Part shown: positions 44,617-53,769 of the stretch, piece by piece | How positions within the stretch are numbered: position 1 is the stretch's first letter | How the letters are laid out: each line of letters begins with the position of its first letter | From: Weimeria sp002480925 | Lineage (GTDB): Bacteria; Bacillota; Clostridia; Lachnospirales; Lachnospiraceae | DNA: 64,000 bases | Reading direction: 5' to 3' | Assembly (NCBI RefSeq): GCF_052064335.1 | Contig: NZ_JBQHVU010000008.1 | Location: forward strand, 41,804 to 105,803 | The notes under the pieces: generated by a model | What the model was told of the DNA's origin: nothing | What the model saw: only the letters and a program-made list of their open reading frames with translations | Databases searched by the model: none | Made by a program: the position numbers and the translations under genes

Positions 44617-44985
44617 TCAAGCACCAGCGAGGATCTCCTGAACTCTCGCTATCAGATTTTCTGGAATAAATGGCTTTACTATGTATCCGGAAGCATTCAG
44701 GTTGGCAGCCTGAATCACAGATTCCTGTGTCGAATCACCTGTGAGAAAGGCTACCCTGACGTCCTTTGTAGCAGGATTGTTCCTGATATAGCGAAGGGTC
44801 TCAAAGCCATTCATTACAGGCATTTCTATATCCAGAAGGATCAGATCATAATACTCATCAGAAAGCTTCTGTAAAGCCCGGTTTCCGGACTCTACAGCCT
44901 CAACAAAATATCCCTCCTTTGTCAGGATATAGCTGGCAGTCTTTCTGGTGATAAGATCATCATCAACTATAAGTACTCGTTTCAT
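44617..44985 (-). CDS. CheY-like single-domain response regulator
   Basis: 122 residues, one receiver domain: IVDDD, phosphoacceptor Asp in LILLDIEMPVMNG, FLTGD and Lys in VKPF. No output domain. It lies 25 nt after the aminotransferase stop with GGAGG upstream and touches the hybrid kinase gene. Likely a phosphate shuttle or sink for the membrane kinases downstream. Confidence 0.94.
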   Translation of the reverse strand: MKRVLIVDDDLITRKTASYILTKEGYFVEAVESGNRALQKLSDEYYDLILLDIEMPVMNGFETLRYIRNNPATKDVRVAFLTGDSTQESVIQAANLNASGYIVKPFIPENLIARVQEILAGA

Positions 44986-45010
44986 CTGTGAAAAGCCTCC
45001 GTTTCTATAA

Positions 45011-46300
45011 TCATTCCTCGCCGGTCAGCTTGTCTATGCTTGCGATCCTTACACATATGGTAAATATCTCAGCAGCCTGCTTCAATTCTTCAAGCGGCGG
45101 ATAGGAAGGAGCTATCCTGATATTCCTGTCATCAGGATCCTTTCCATATGGATATGTAGCCCCTGCCGGTGTAAGAGTAACTCCGCAGTCCTTACACATG
45201 GCTACTATCTTCTTCGCACATCCTGGAAGTGAATCAAAGGAAATGAAGTATCCTCCGTTTGGCTTTGTCCACTCACCAACGCCTAAGTCTCCAAGATTCT
45301 TCCCGAAAATATCCCATACAGCCTCGAACTTAGGGCGGAGGATAGCCGCATGCTTTCTCATATGCTGCTTCATATTGGCCATATTTCCGAAGAAGCGGAC
45401 ATGGCGGAGCTGATTTAGCTTGTCATGGCCTATGGTCTGGGCTGACATATATTTCCTGATATCATCGAGATTCTTCTTTGAGGCAGCAAGAGCAGCAAGT
45501 CCTGATCCAGGGAAGGTCACCTTGGATGTGGATATGAACTTATAGACCATATCCGGATGTCCTGCCTTACGGCACTCATCAAGGATCTCAAGGATCACAT
45601 CCTGCTTCTCCGGAACATCATAGAGATGATGAATGGAATAGGCATTGTCCCAGTAGATCCTGAAATCCTCGGCTGCAGGGGTAAGGGCAGCGAATCGCCT
45701 TACTGTCTCGTCAGAATAGCTGTAGCCCTGAGGGTTTGAGTACTTTGGCACGCACCAGATTCCCTTTACGGCCGGATCGTTATTTACAAGGTCCTCTACC
45801 ATATCCATATCCGGGCCGTCCGGAGTCATAGGTATATTTATCATCTCGGCGCCGAAAAACTCCGTGACCCTGAAATGCCTGTCATAGCCAGGTACAGGGC
45901 AGAGAAACTTCCACTTGTCAAGCTTGCACCACGGAGTGCTTCCGCAGACTCCCTTGGCATAGCTCCTTGCCACCTGATCGAACATGATATTAAGAGAGGA
46001 ATTACCAAAGATGATCATATCATCAGGACTTACCTCGCTCATCTCTCCCATCAGGGCCTTAGCCTCCGGGATTCCCTCTCCGACTCCGTAGTTCCTGCAG
46101 TCGGTTCCTGTCTGATCGTTGAAATAGCTCTTTGAGCTTAATACGTCCATCAGCTCATTAGACAGGTCAAGCTGCTCTGTCGACGGCTTTCCTCTGGCCA
46201 TATTAAGGGAAAGATCCTTTTTCTTCCAGGCGTCATATTCCTTTACAAGCGCCTGTCTCTCCTCGAGAAGCTCTTCTTTTGTCATTTCCTGATAAGTCAT
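45011..46300 (-). CDS. PLP-dependent aminotransferase (aspartate type)
   Basis: 429 residues, fold-I aminotransferase. The PLP Lys is in STSKVTFPGSG, with NSSLNIMFD, YSNPQGYSYSDETV and YWDNAYSIHHL upstream. It resembles the family annotated as PF12897-type aspartate aminotransferases (MARGKPSTEQLDLS near the N-terminus is characteristic). ATG 46300 follows GGAGGAAAAAG. It is first in the transcript that continues through the kinase cluster. Confidence 0.9.
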   Translation of the reverse strand: MTYQEMTKEELLEERQALVKEYDAWKKKDLSLNMARGKPSTEQLDLSNELMDVLSSKSYFNDQTGTDCRNYGVGEGIPEAKALMGEMSEVSPDDMIIFGNSSLNIMFDQVARSYAKGVCGSTPWCKLDKWKFLCPVPGYDRHFRVTEFFGAEMINIPMTPDGPDMDMVEDLVNNDPAVKGIWCVPKYSNPQGYSYSDETVRRFAALTPAAEDFRIYWDNAYSIHHLYDVPEKQDVILEILDECRKAGHPDMVYKFISTSKVTFPGSGLAALAASKKNLDDIRKYMSAQTIGHDKLNQLRHVRFFGNMANMKQHMRKHAAILRPKFEAVWDIFGKNLGDLGVGEWTKPNGGYFISFDSLPGCAKKIVAMCKDCGVTLTPAGATYPYGKDPDDRNIRIAPSYPPLEELKQAAEIFTICVRIASIDKLTGEE

Positions 46301-46336
46301 CTTTTTCCTCCAGCTAAAGCTTAACATTTCTTATTT

Positions 46337-46365
46337 AGTCTATCACTTAATATCCCAATTCGCAA
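46337..46365 (-). promoter_or_regulatory. Promoter of aminotransferase-kinase operon
   Basis: TTGCGA (46365-46360), 17-bp spacer, TAGACT (46342-46337), minus strand, just after the stop of the ASKHA gene. From here genes run with gaps of 25 nt or less to the terminator at 36524-36563, apart from the 10-kb length no break is seen. Confidence 0.6.
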
Positions 46366-46375
46366 TACAGGGAGA

Positions 46376-47899
46376 CTATATTTTCATTTTTCTGATATAA
46401 AGCTCCGCAAACTCTGCTGAATCTCCAAGCCTTACCTCCCGGCTGATACTGCATATCCTTTTCATCCTCTCTCCTGCATCCTCTCTTTCTGATAGAAAGC
46501 TCACTGCCCCCTTAAGGGAGGTATTTCCGCACGGGATTATATCCGTATCATTTAGTTCCTCAGGAAAAAGCCCTATATCGATCGCATCAGGAACAGACAG
46601 TCCTTCTCCGAATCCACCTGCAAGATATACTCTGACAGGATGCATGTGAAGACTATGAAGCAGTACGGTAAGACCTGCCGATATGGCTGCCTTTGCCATC
46701 AGAAGCTCCCTTATATCATCCTGAAGGAGCCTTATATCATCCCCTCCTCTTCCTCTCCAGAGAGGATATCCCCTTTTGATCCATTCATCCCTCACATAGG
46801 TCCCGTTCTGGTCTATTATGCCCTCTCTTTTCATAGAAGCCACTGCACTTATAAGACCGCTTCCGCAAAGGCCGGCAGGACGCTTCAGGGAAAGCCTGGC
46901 TTTCCTTTGCATCAGCTCACCAGGTGAAAGTCCGGCGGTCTCCTCCTCCCAGGGGATGAGGGATAGCCTTACTCTTCCATTCACAAATGAAACTTCCCTT
47001 ATGGCCCCGGCTATACCGGCGCAGCCACAGCTTATATTTGCCGCCTCGAAGGCAGGACCGGCTGCAGTAGATGCCACGACAAATCCATCCCTGTTTCCAA
47101 CGGCCATCTCACCATTTGTCCCCAGATCTAGAAGAAGCGTACATGAGTCATCCCTGTCCATATCAAGGGAGTAGATACCGGATACTATATCTCCTCCTAC
47201 AAAGGCACTTATTCCAGGAAGCAGATAGGCCCTTCCATTATCCAAAAAAAAGAGGTCGGTCAGATCCCTAAGACCTATGTCACCCGGATCAAATGGAGCA
47301 TGCCCGAGTGGAGAGACGTCATCTCCGGCAAGCAGATGACCCATAGTCGTATTCGCTGCCACAGCAAGAGCCTTTGGGATTCCAATCAGGCCATAGCGTC
47401 CTGCAAGCATGGAAAGCTCACCTTGTATGGTGCTCTCAGCCAGGCGCTGCATATCAGAGCCGGCAATACTTCCTGCTGATGCTGCCTTTATCCTTGAAAG
47501 CACATCTGCCCCGTATGTCCTCTGAGGATTTTCAAGCCTTACAGACCCTATTATACTGCCGCAAGGACTTACTGCCGCCGTCTCTATAGTAGTAGAGCCC
47601 AGATCGGTCGCAGCATACCACTGTCTTTTACCCTGACCCTCAGAAGAGACTTCAGGTATATCTGCGATCTGATCCGGCTCCACATCTATCTCTGCCTTAT
47701 CTCCGGTCAGATCCCCTATCCTGGTCTGGCAGGCGAGGACCTGTCTGCTTCCGGAACCATCCCTTACATTTATATGACAGCCTCCGCAGCTGCCCATACC
47801 TCCGCAGGGCAGAACAAGACGGATCCCCTGCTTTCGCAGGAAATCCGCCAGTGTCATTTCATTATCAGCTGATCCGTCATTTATCAGTTCTATCTTCAT
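46376..47899 (-). CDS. [2Fe-2S] ferredoxin / ASKHA activator protein (RACo-like)
   Basis: 507 residues. N-terminal plant-type [2Fe-2S] domain with Cx5Cx2C (PCGGMGSCGGC) and a further Cys in LACQT. The rest is an ASKHA ATPase of the DUF4445 family: ATDLGSTTIETA, LLLDLGTNGEMAVG, AGPAFEAANISCG, RPAGLCGSGL, LAGGFGEGL. Relatives use ATP to drive low-potential reduction of corrinoid proteins. Here it overlaps an [FeFe]-hydrogenase-like gene by 4 nt and no corrinoid protein is nearby, so a different client is likely. Confidence 0.9.
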   Translation of the reverse strand: MKIELINDGSADNEMTLADFLRKQGIRLVLPCGGMGSCGGCHINVRDGSGSRQVLACQTRIGDLTGDKAEIDVEPDQIADIPEVSSEGQGKRQWYAATDLGSTTIETAAVSPCGSIIGSVRLENPQRTYGADVLSRIKAASAGSIAGSDMQRLAESTIQGELSMLAGRYGLIGIPKALAVAANTTMGHLLAGDDVSPLGHAPFDPGDIGLRDLTDLFFLDNGRAYLLPGISAFVGGDIVSGIYSLDMDRDDSCTLLLDLGTNGEMAVGNRDGFVVASTAAGPAFEAANISCGCAGIAGAIREVSFVNGRVRLSLIPWEEETAGLSPGELMQRKARLSLKRPAGLCGSGLISAVASMKREGIIDQNGTYVRDEWIKRGYPLWRGRGGDDIRLLQDDIRELLMAKAAISAGLTVLLHSLHMHPVRVYLAGGFGEGLSVPDAIDIGLFPEELNDTDIIPCGNTSLKGAVSFLSEREDAGERMKRICSISREVRLGDSAEFAELYIRKMKI

Positions 47900-49347
47900 C
47901 TGTAGAGATCGACCTTGCTCAGATCGTAGTTGGCGAGATTATCAACTACTCCTCTGTCATCAGCCTCAGCAAACAGGGTTTCCCTGTCCTTGGCGAAAAG
48001 AGGAGCCTCTCTGTATGCTGATGGGCCTCCTACACAGCCTCCAGGGCAGGCCATTCCTTCGATAAAGTCGAAGTCTGCCCTTCCGACCTTGAGAAGGAGA
48101 AGCTGCTTCTTGCATTCATTAGCTCCGTTAGCTACACATACCTTGGCGTCGAAATCCTTGCCTTCCTCCTTTAATACCTCAAGGACGGCATTAGCAACTC
48201 CACCTGTCTGTGAGAATCTCTTTCCAAAGATCGAGCTCTCCTGATACTCGTATCCCTCGTCCTCCTCGAGAACCACATCCCTGGCTCTCATCATGGCTCT
48301 TACCTCTGAGAAAGTCAGTGCATAGTCTGCATTTCCCTCTATGTCCATCTCCATGGCCTCACTCTTCTTTGCTATGCAAGGTCCAATGAATACGCATACA
48401 GCCTCAGGATCCTTTGCCTTTACAAGCCTTGATACAGCACACATCGGAGAAACAGATGTGGATATCAGCTCGTCGGCAAGCTCAGGATAGTGCTTTCTTA
48501 TCATATTTACAAAGGCCGGGCAGCAGCTTGTAGACTTCCTCTCGCCCTTCTCGTGTGCCTCATACCACTCAGCCGCCTCTGCCTTTGCAGTCAGATCTCC
48601 GCCTAAGCCGACCTCGATGAAATCCTTGAAGCCAAGCTTCTTCATGGCCTTTTTCCATGAATTCATGGTGATCTTCGGACCGAACTGACCCTCTGTAGCA
48701 GGCGCAGCCATCGCATAGACCGGTCTTCCGGATCTGATCGCATTTATCACAGGAACTATAAATGACTTAGAGGCAATGGCTCCGAAAGGACATCTGTGGA
48801 TACACTGACCGCAGCGTATGCACTTCTCGTCATTGATACGGCAGATACCGTACTCATCATACTCTATCGCATTTACAGGGCATGCGAACTTACATGGACG
48901 CTTAAGAGCAGCTATCGCATGATAAGGGCAGGCCTGGGCACATTTTCCGCACTCCTTGCACTTCTGCGGATCTATATGGCTTCTGGTCTCTCCCGGCTGG
49001 CAGGCACCGAACTTGCAGGCAGATACACAGGCCTTGCCAAGACAATTCTGACAGTTATCAGTCACTACATATGAGGAGATAGGGCAGTCCTCACAGGCCG
49101 CATGCAGCACCTGAATAATATTACCGTTATCCTCCGCGTCAACAGACTCGCCGCATGCCAGACGGACTCTTTCTCTTATGATCTCCCTCTCCTTATAGAT
49201 ACAGCAGCGGAACTTTGCCTGAGGGCCAGGGATAAGCTTTTCCGGAAGGAATTCCTTCTCGGCCTCGAGATTTCCCTCGAAAGCAAGCTTAGCTACTGCT
49301 CCAAGAACATCATGCTTAATCTTTATCACACCTTCGTCAGCGTACAT
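47896..49347 (-). CDS. [FeFe]-hydrogenase-like iron-sulfur protein
   Basis: 483 residues, no signal peptide. Several ferredoxin-type [4Fe-4S] motifs in the first 190 residues (CKECGKCAQACP, CIRCGQCIHRCP and others). The H-cluster signatures are all present: TSCCPAF (C275/C276), GPCIAKKSE (C324) and EGMACPGGCVGG (C434, C438). The TSCCPAF and short L3 forms suggest the group B/monomeric branch rather than the bifurcating HydA. ATG follows GAAGGAGATAACT, 22 nt after a GGDEF gene. No hydE, hydF or hydG in the window. Confidence 0.9.
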   Translation of the reverse strand: MYADEGVIKIKHDVLGAVAKLAFEGNLEAEKEFLPEKLIPGPQAKFRCCIYKEREIIRERVRLACGESVDAEDNGNIIQVLHAACEDCPISSYVVTDNCQNCLGKACVSACKFGACQPGETRSHIDPQKCKECGKCAQACPYHAIAALKRPCKFACPVNAIEYDEYGICRINDEKCIRCGQCIHRCPFGAIASKSFIVPVINAIRSGRPVYAMAAPATEGQFGPKITMNSWKKAMKKLGFKDFIEVGLGGDLTAKAEAAEWYEAHEKGERKSTSCCPAFVNMIRKHYPELADELISTSVSPMCAVSRLVKAKDPEAVCVFIGPCIAKKSEAMEMDIEGNADYALTFSEVRAMMRARDVVLEEDEGYEYQESSIFGKRFSQTGGVANAVLEVLKEEGKDFDAKVCVANGANECKKQLLLLKVGRADFDFIEGMACPGGCVGGPSAYREAPLFAKDRETLFAEADDRGVVDNLANYDLSKVDLYR

Positions 49348-49369
49348 AGTTATCTCCTTCTAGATTTAT

Positions 49370-51067
49370 TTATAAATACTTTCCATAGCTTGTTTCTTTT
49401 TTCATAGCATACAATCTCGCCTCTGCCCTGTTATAGACATCCTCCGGTGAGCGGGCCGCTTTCTCATCTGATGAGGCTGCTCCATAGCTTATCCTGATAT
49501 CATATTTCCTCCTGAATTCATAGCGGGCCTCGAGTCGCTTCATCCTTGAAAGAGAGGTCTTCACATCCCTGTAGCTGCCATTCTCTATAAGGACTATAAA
49601 CTCATCTCCTCCCATCCTTATTACCGTTCCGCACCAGGAGAATGAGTCCCTTATTATCTCGGCCGCATCCATTATAAGCATATCTCCGGCCTCTCTGCCA
49701 AAGGTGTCATTTGTCTTTGAGACACCGTTGATATTGAAGCAGACGATCTGATATGAAAGCGGGGCCTCTTCTCCTGTTAGCCTCTCAAACAGGTCGTTGC
49801 AGTAGGTCCTGTTATAAAGTCCTGTAACAGCATCACGGAAGGCTATCTCCTCTCCTATCTCCCGTGTCGCCTTACTCATGGCCTGGTTTTTTAGCCTGAT
49901 AAGATAGGCAGCTCCAATAAGAATGATAAAGCTCAGAATGATCTGAGGCAGGAATGAATAGAAAAGGGCCCTGCTTCTTATCCTGATATATACGGCAAGA
50001 TACTTCCTTAGCATATCCGCTAAATATCCGGCCGAAAGCACGAGGATAGCCAGATCATCTATCAGCACAGGAGAGCTACGTTTCGCTGCTGTTCTATCAG
50101 AGGCCAGAATCATCAGAATGATCACGGCAAGAATCATTAGCTCTGACAGGATCATCAGATCCGCCGGATGGACAAGCCCGGTAAGGGTAAATATCCATGA
50201 TGATGCCACAAATACGACGCTTATGATTCCGGCGATCCTGCCGCATATCCTCTGATATCTCCTCTTACCCGGCTTCCTTATCAGATAAAGTATCGACATA
50301 AATGGCAGCACAAGGGTATAGGCTGACAGATACCTCAGAAGGGTATTCACATAAAAGTCGGCCGAGAAAATCTCTACCATATGCGTAAAGCACATAGTCC
50401 AGACAGCTGATATAAAAGCAAGTGCTCCTATAGAAAAAGTAAGCCCGTAGTTTCTTCCCCTTATGCCAACGGCTATTGATAAAAGCATAAGCACTGCTCC
50501 GAGTGTGAACAGAAGAAAGGCTACAGTATAAGTCTCCACATGCATGTACGAATAGCAGCCGACTTTGTTCTTTGCCGGAACCAGCCTTACCGGAGAAAGT
50601 ACCCTGAACGCATTATCTATGCCGGGAGTGATCGTTATACAGCATTCCCTTCCAGCTGCATTGGTAGGAAGCAGGACCATATGCAGTCCGTTACCCGGTG
50701 TCTGCTTTTTTCTTAACAGATCATATCCGTAGCTGTATGTCGTTATCCCGTCTATATTCACCGTAACGGCTGAAAGCTCCCCGTCAAAGGAAAGTATGAC
50801 ATCCTCACCCAGAGTCCTGGGAAGTCGCTTATTAAGGATTATCATATCACCCTTTTTTATGGCTCTGTCAAATCTGTATGTATACAGATCAGCATTTTTA
50901 ACCGTTTTTCCAGAAAAGCTTACCTGCCATCCTTTAGAATAATCCCTGACATTCGAATCTAGTATACTGTCAATGAACAGTATAAAAACCGTCATGGCAA
51001 TAAGTGCAACTGCTGTGGCTGTTATATACCTGACTACGAGTCCGGCCCTTGTCCTTTTCCTGATCAT
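49370..51067 (-). CDS. Membrane GGDEF protein
   Basis: 565 residues. One N-terminal span, an extracytoplasmic beta-rich domain (GWQVSFSGKTVKNADLYTYRF...) of about 150 residues, seven or eight spans (about 175-395), then a GGDEF domain with intact RMGGDEF, so probably a diguanylate cyclase. No RxxD I-site is seen before GGDEF. It overlaps its paralogue upstream by 4 nt and precedes the hydrogenase-like gene by 22 nt. Confidence 0.92.
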   Translation of the reverse strand: MIRKRTRAGLVVRYITATAVALIAMTVFILFIDSILDSNVRDYSKGWQVSFSGKTVKNADLYTYRFDRAIKKGDMIILNKRLPRTLGEDVILSFDGELSAVTVNIDGITTYSYGYDLLRKKQTPGNGLHMVLLPTNAAGRECCITITPGIDNAFRVLSPVRLVPAKNKVGCYSYMHVETYTVAFLLFTLGAVLMLLSIAVGIRGRNYGLTFSIGALAFISAVWTMCFTHMVEIFSADFYVNTLLRYLSAYTLVLPFMSILYLIRKPGKRRYQRICGRIAGIISVVFVASSWIFTLTGLVHPADLMILSELMILAVIILMILASDRTAAKRSSPVLIDDLAILVLSAGYLADMLRKYLAVYIRIRSRALFYSFLPQIILSFIILIGAAYLIRLKNQAMSKATREIGEEIAFRDAVTGLYNRTYCNDLFERLTGEEAPLSYQIVCFNINGVSKTNDTFGREAGDMLIMDAAEIIRDSFSWCGTVIRMGGDEFIVLIENGSYRDVKTSLSRMKRLEARYEFRRKYDIRISYGAASSDEKAARSPEDVYNRAEARLYAMKKETSYGKYL

Positions 51068-52788
51068 TGGCCGCTCCTTTGGTTATTCATATCCGTTTTC
51101 ATCATGTACAATCTCTGCTTTAAGACCTGAATAGCCCGTTCGGTATCCTTATCCCTTATCTCACTCGAAAGAGCATATCCGTATGCGGCATCCAGCTCAA
51201 CTCCTGCCCGCACGGATACCCCTTCAAGCTCCTTTTCAAGCTGCTTTGCCCTTTTCTCAATCTCATAAACAGAGATCATATTTTTTTCGAAAACAATAAA
51301 AAACTCGTCTCCTCCTGTCCTTGAGATCAGGTCAGCATCATAAAAGACCTTCCTTAAGCCATCAGCAAATCCCTTTATCACCAGATCTCCAATGTGGCTT
51401 CCCCTTTCCCGGTTTATAACCCTAAGTCCATTCAGATCATAGATTATGAATACATAGTCACTCTTATCTGCTGATATCCTTCTCAGAACAGACTCACCTA
51501 TTATATTATCCTTGAGTCCTGTAAGTGTATCTGTTCCCGAATTCTCTAAAAGCCTTTGTCTCTGGGCCTTTTCAGCCATCTGCTCCAGAACGCCTTTCAC
51601 ATATCCTATGAATATCAAGGTCGTCATCAGAAGCAGTGATAATGGTATAAAGAACATGTCTAAAAAGTTATAATAGACATGAGTCATTGGATCCACACAG
51701 TATACCGGCGTATAGATACCTGCTGCTATTGCCGCGACAAAGATACCGGACTCAAGATACTTCTCAGACACCCTCGACCTCTTCCAGTGATAGAGTGACA
51801 GAACGACCAGGAAGACAACATCAAAGGCCATTAAAGCGTGAAATACCGGAAGCAGATAATCGACATTTACAAGCCTTAGCTTCTGAAGGACAATAGCAGC
51901 TGCACTAAGACCTGTATAAGCACAGGCCGATCCTGTCATGACAAGCTTCTGCCAGGTCGCCAGATTATAAAAGCAGGTCAGCACCAGGATCAAAAGAGGT
52001 ATAAAGAGCAGGTATATCGACATATACTCTATCATACTGTTGGTACGCAGATTCCTCGAGAAAATCTGGACCATCTTCGAGGAGCACATGCACCATAGCG
52101 ATGAACATATGGAAAAGAATCCAAGAAAGATCATCCTGAAGAATCCCGGATCAAACACCGTCGCAAAAAGTGACAGGAATATGACCAGCGCTCCCGCTAT
52201 AAATATGTAGAATGAGACAAATGCCACAACGGCTTTTCCTTTTACAAATACAGCCAGCGCATCATTAAAGGGAGTGATAATGACCTCCGGCACTTCTACG
52301 ATTGCACCGTTCTGTGAGCTCATCTCCATTATCTTAAGGATCTTTCCCGTACTTCCCTGAGGAAGCTCGACAAAGTTGTAACCGCTGCCTAAGAATGCTC
52401 CCGGATTGAGTCCTGTATAGTTATTATATCCATAATAATATACCTGCTTCTCATGGCCTCTGCTATCTATCAGGCTGACCCTTACCGATGACAGACGACT
52501 GTAGACCATGACCGTAAGCCGGCCGGTATACTCCATGTCTATCTTCCTCTTCATCACAATGGTCTCATTCCTCTTCAGATCAAGATGTCTGAATTTCCTG
52601 TCCTTTATCGAAGCATTCCTATATTGCCTGCCGGAAAAATCTATGTCCCATCCATTGTCAGTATCAAACACCTTGCTGCCGCTCTGATCGACCACAAGAT
52701 ATATAAGCATCCATATGATGCAAAAAACTGCCGCCGAAAATAGGCATACCTTTATTATATTATTAAAGATTCGTCTGCTCTCTATCAT
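51064..52788 (-). CDS. Membrane GGDEF protein, paralogue
   Basis: About 574 residues with the same layout as its neighbour: span, extracytoplasmic domain (GWDIDFSGRQYRNASIKDRKF), seven or so spans, and GGDEF with intact RTGGDEF. I chose ATG 52788 because the 12 upstream codons lie in the terminator hairpin of the gene before it; its ribosome site (AAAGAA) is weak. Confidence 0.9.
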   Translation of the reverse strand: MIESRRIFNNIIKVCLFSAAVFCIIWMLIYLVVDQSGSKVFDTDNGWDIDFSGRQYRNASIKDRKFRHLDLKRNETIVMKRKIDMEYTGRLTVMVYSRLSSVRVSLIDSRGHEKQVYYYGYNNYTGLNPGAFLGSGYNFVELPQGSTGKILKIMEMSSQNGAIVEVPEVIITPFNDALAVFVKGKAVVAFVSFYIFIAGALVIFLSLFATVFDPGFFRMIFLGFFSICSSLWCMCSSKMVQIFSRNLRTNSMIEYMSIYLLFIPLLILVLTCFYNLATWQKLVMTGSACAYTGLSAAAIVLQKLRLVNVDYLLPVFHALMAFDVVFLVVLSLYHWKRSRVSEKYLESGIFVAAIAAGIYTPVYCVDPMTHVYYNFLDMFFIPLSLLLMTTLIFIGYVKGVLEQMAEKAQRQRLLENSGTDTLTGLKDNIIGESVLRRISADKSDYVFIIYDLNGLRVINRERGSHIGDLVIKGFADGLRKVFYDADLISRTGGDEFFIVFEKNMISVYEIEKRAKQLEKELEGVSVRAGVELDAAYGYALSSEIRDKDTERAIQVLKQRLYMMKTDMNNQRSGQ

Positions 52789-52798
52789 TTCTTTAGTC

Positions 52799-52853
52799 AA
52801 AAAAGCCCACTGTAATGGTAGCAAATGTATTCTACCATACCAGCGGGCTTTTT
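52799..52853 (-). terminator. Terminator between binding-protein gene and GGDEF pair
   Basis: Minus-strand AGCCCGCTGGTATGGTAG / CTACCATTACAGTGGGCT stem (loop about 9 nt) followed by TTTTTT, 22 nt after the 52875 stop. The stem also contains TGGTAGAAT, an extended -10 match, on the same strand. Confidence 0.88.
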
Positions 52854-52874
52854 ACAAAGGGTTATTGACAAATA

Positions 52875-53678
52875 TCACTTATTTGTCAGATCATCTCCGA
52901 AATACTTCACCGAAAGTTTCTTCAGGGTTCCGTCTGAACGCATATCCGAAAGAGCCTTGTTTATCGCTTTTTTAAGTGAGGCGTTATCCTTCCCCTTTTC
53001 CATAGGGATAGCATACTCTGTGGCCTCCTTGTCTGTATCAGCCACGACCAGAGGATCCGACGGATTCTGCTGCATATAGTCTCCGAATGAGGTGGAAGCG
53101 TTTATAGTCGCGTCGACCTGACCGTTCTTTACCATCTGCAGAGTCTCGACAAGAGTATCGACACCCTTTACACTAGCTCCGTGCTTCTCTCCGATCTCCT
53201 GATATGTCGAGCCGATAGAATTTGCCGTCGTCTTCCCTCTCAGGTCATCAAAGGTCTTCACATCGCTACTCCCCTTCTTTACTATAAGAACTGTATGGTC
53301 ATAGCAGTATGGATCAGAAAAATCATACTTCTTCTGTCTCTCAGGGGTCACATCGACTCCGTTTACCACTATATCATATCTGCCTGAATCCATGCCGGCG
53401 AAAAGTCCGTCCCAGGGGCCCTCGACTATGTCAGCCTTTACCCCCAGTCTCTTTGCTATATTCCTTGATACCTCGACGTCATAGCCGACCAGCTCGTCCT
53501 TTTCATTATGAAACGAAAACGGCTGCCAGTCTCCTTCGAGACCTATGGTTATCTTCCCGGCATCCTGTATCCTCTTCAGATGATCTGACTTCTGATCAGC
53601 TGTTTTCCCCTTAGAACTGCAGGCAGCCAGCGCAAGAGCTGATACAGTTATAAGAGCAGCGATTATCCTTTTCTTCAT
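52875..53678 (-). CDS. Amino-acid ABC transporter substrate-binding lipoprotein
   Basis: 267 residues. Lipobox LAAC at about residues 17-20, then a family-3 solute-binding fold (KITIGLEGDWQPFSF, GYDVEVSRNIAKRLG, YDIVVNGVDVTPERQKKYDFS). Probably binds a polar amino acid or cystine. It is an orphan: no permease or ATPase gene is adjacent. Strong own promoter at 53710-53738 and own terminator. Confidence 0.94.
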   Translation of the reverse strand: MKKRIIAALITVSALALAACSSKGKTADQKSDHLKRIQDAGKITIGLEGDWQPFSFHNEKDELVGYDVEVSRNIAKRLGVKADIVEGPWDGLFAGMDSGRYDIVVNGVDVTPERQKKYDFSDPYCYDHTVLIVKKGSSDVKTFDDLRGKTTANSIGSTYQEIGEKHGASVKGVDTLVETLQMVKNGQVDATINASTSFGDYMQQNPSDPLVVADTDKEATEYAIPMEKGKDNASLKKAINKALSDMRSDGTLKKLSVKYFGDDLTNK

Positions 53679-53709
53679 AAATACCTCCTGTCATTATTCT
53701 ACAGAAGGA

Positions 53710-53738
53710 ATTATATAATAGATTGTGTGCAATGTAAA
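53710..53738 (-). promoter_or_regulatory. Promoter of the binding-protein gene
   Basis: TTTACA (53738-53733), 17-bp spacer, TATAAT (53715-53710), minus strand, with GGAGGTATTT before the ATG. Confidence 0.85.
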
Positions 53739-53769
53739 CTAAAACTTTACTAAAATGCCATTTCCTGCC

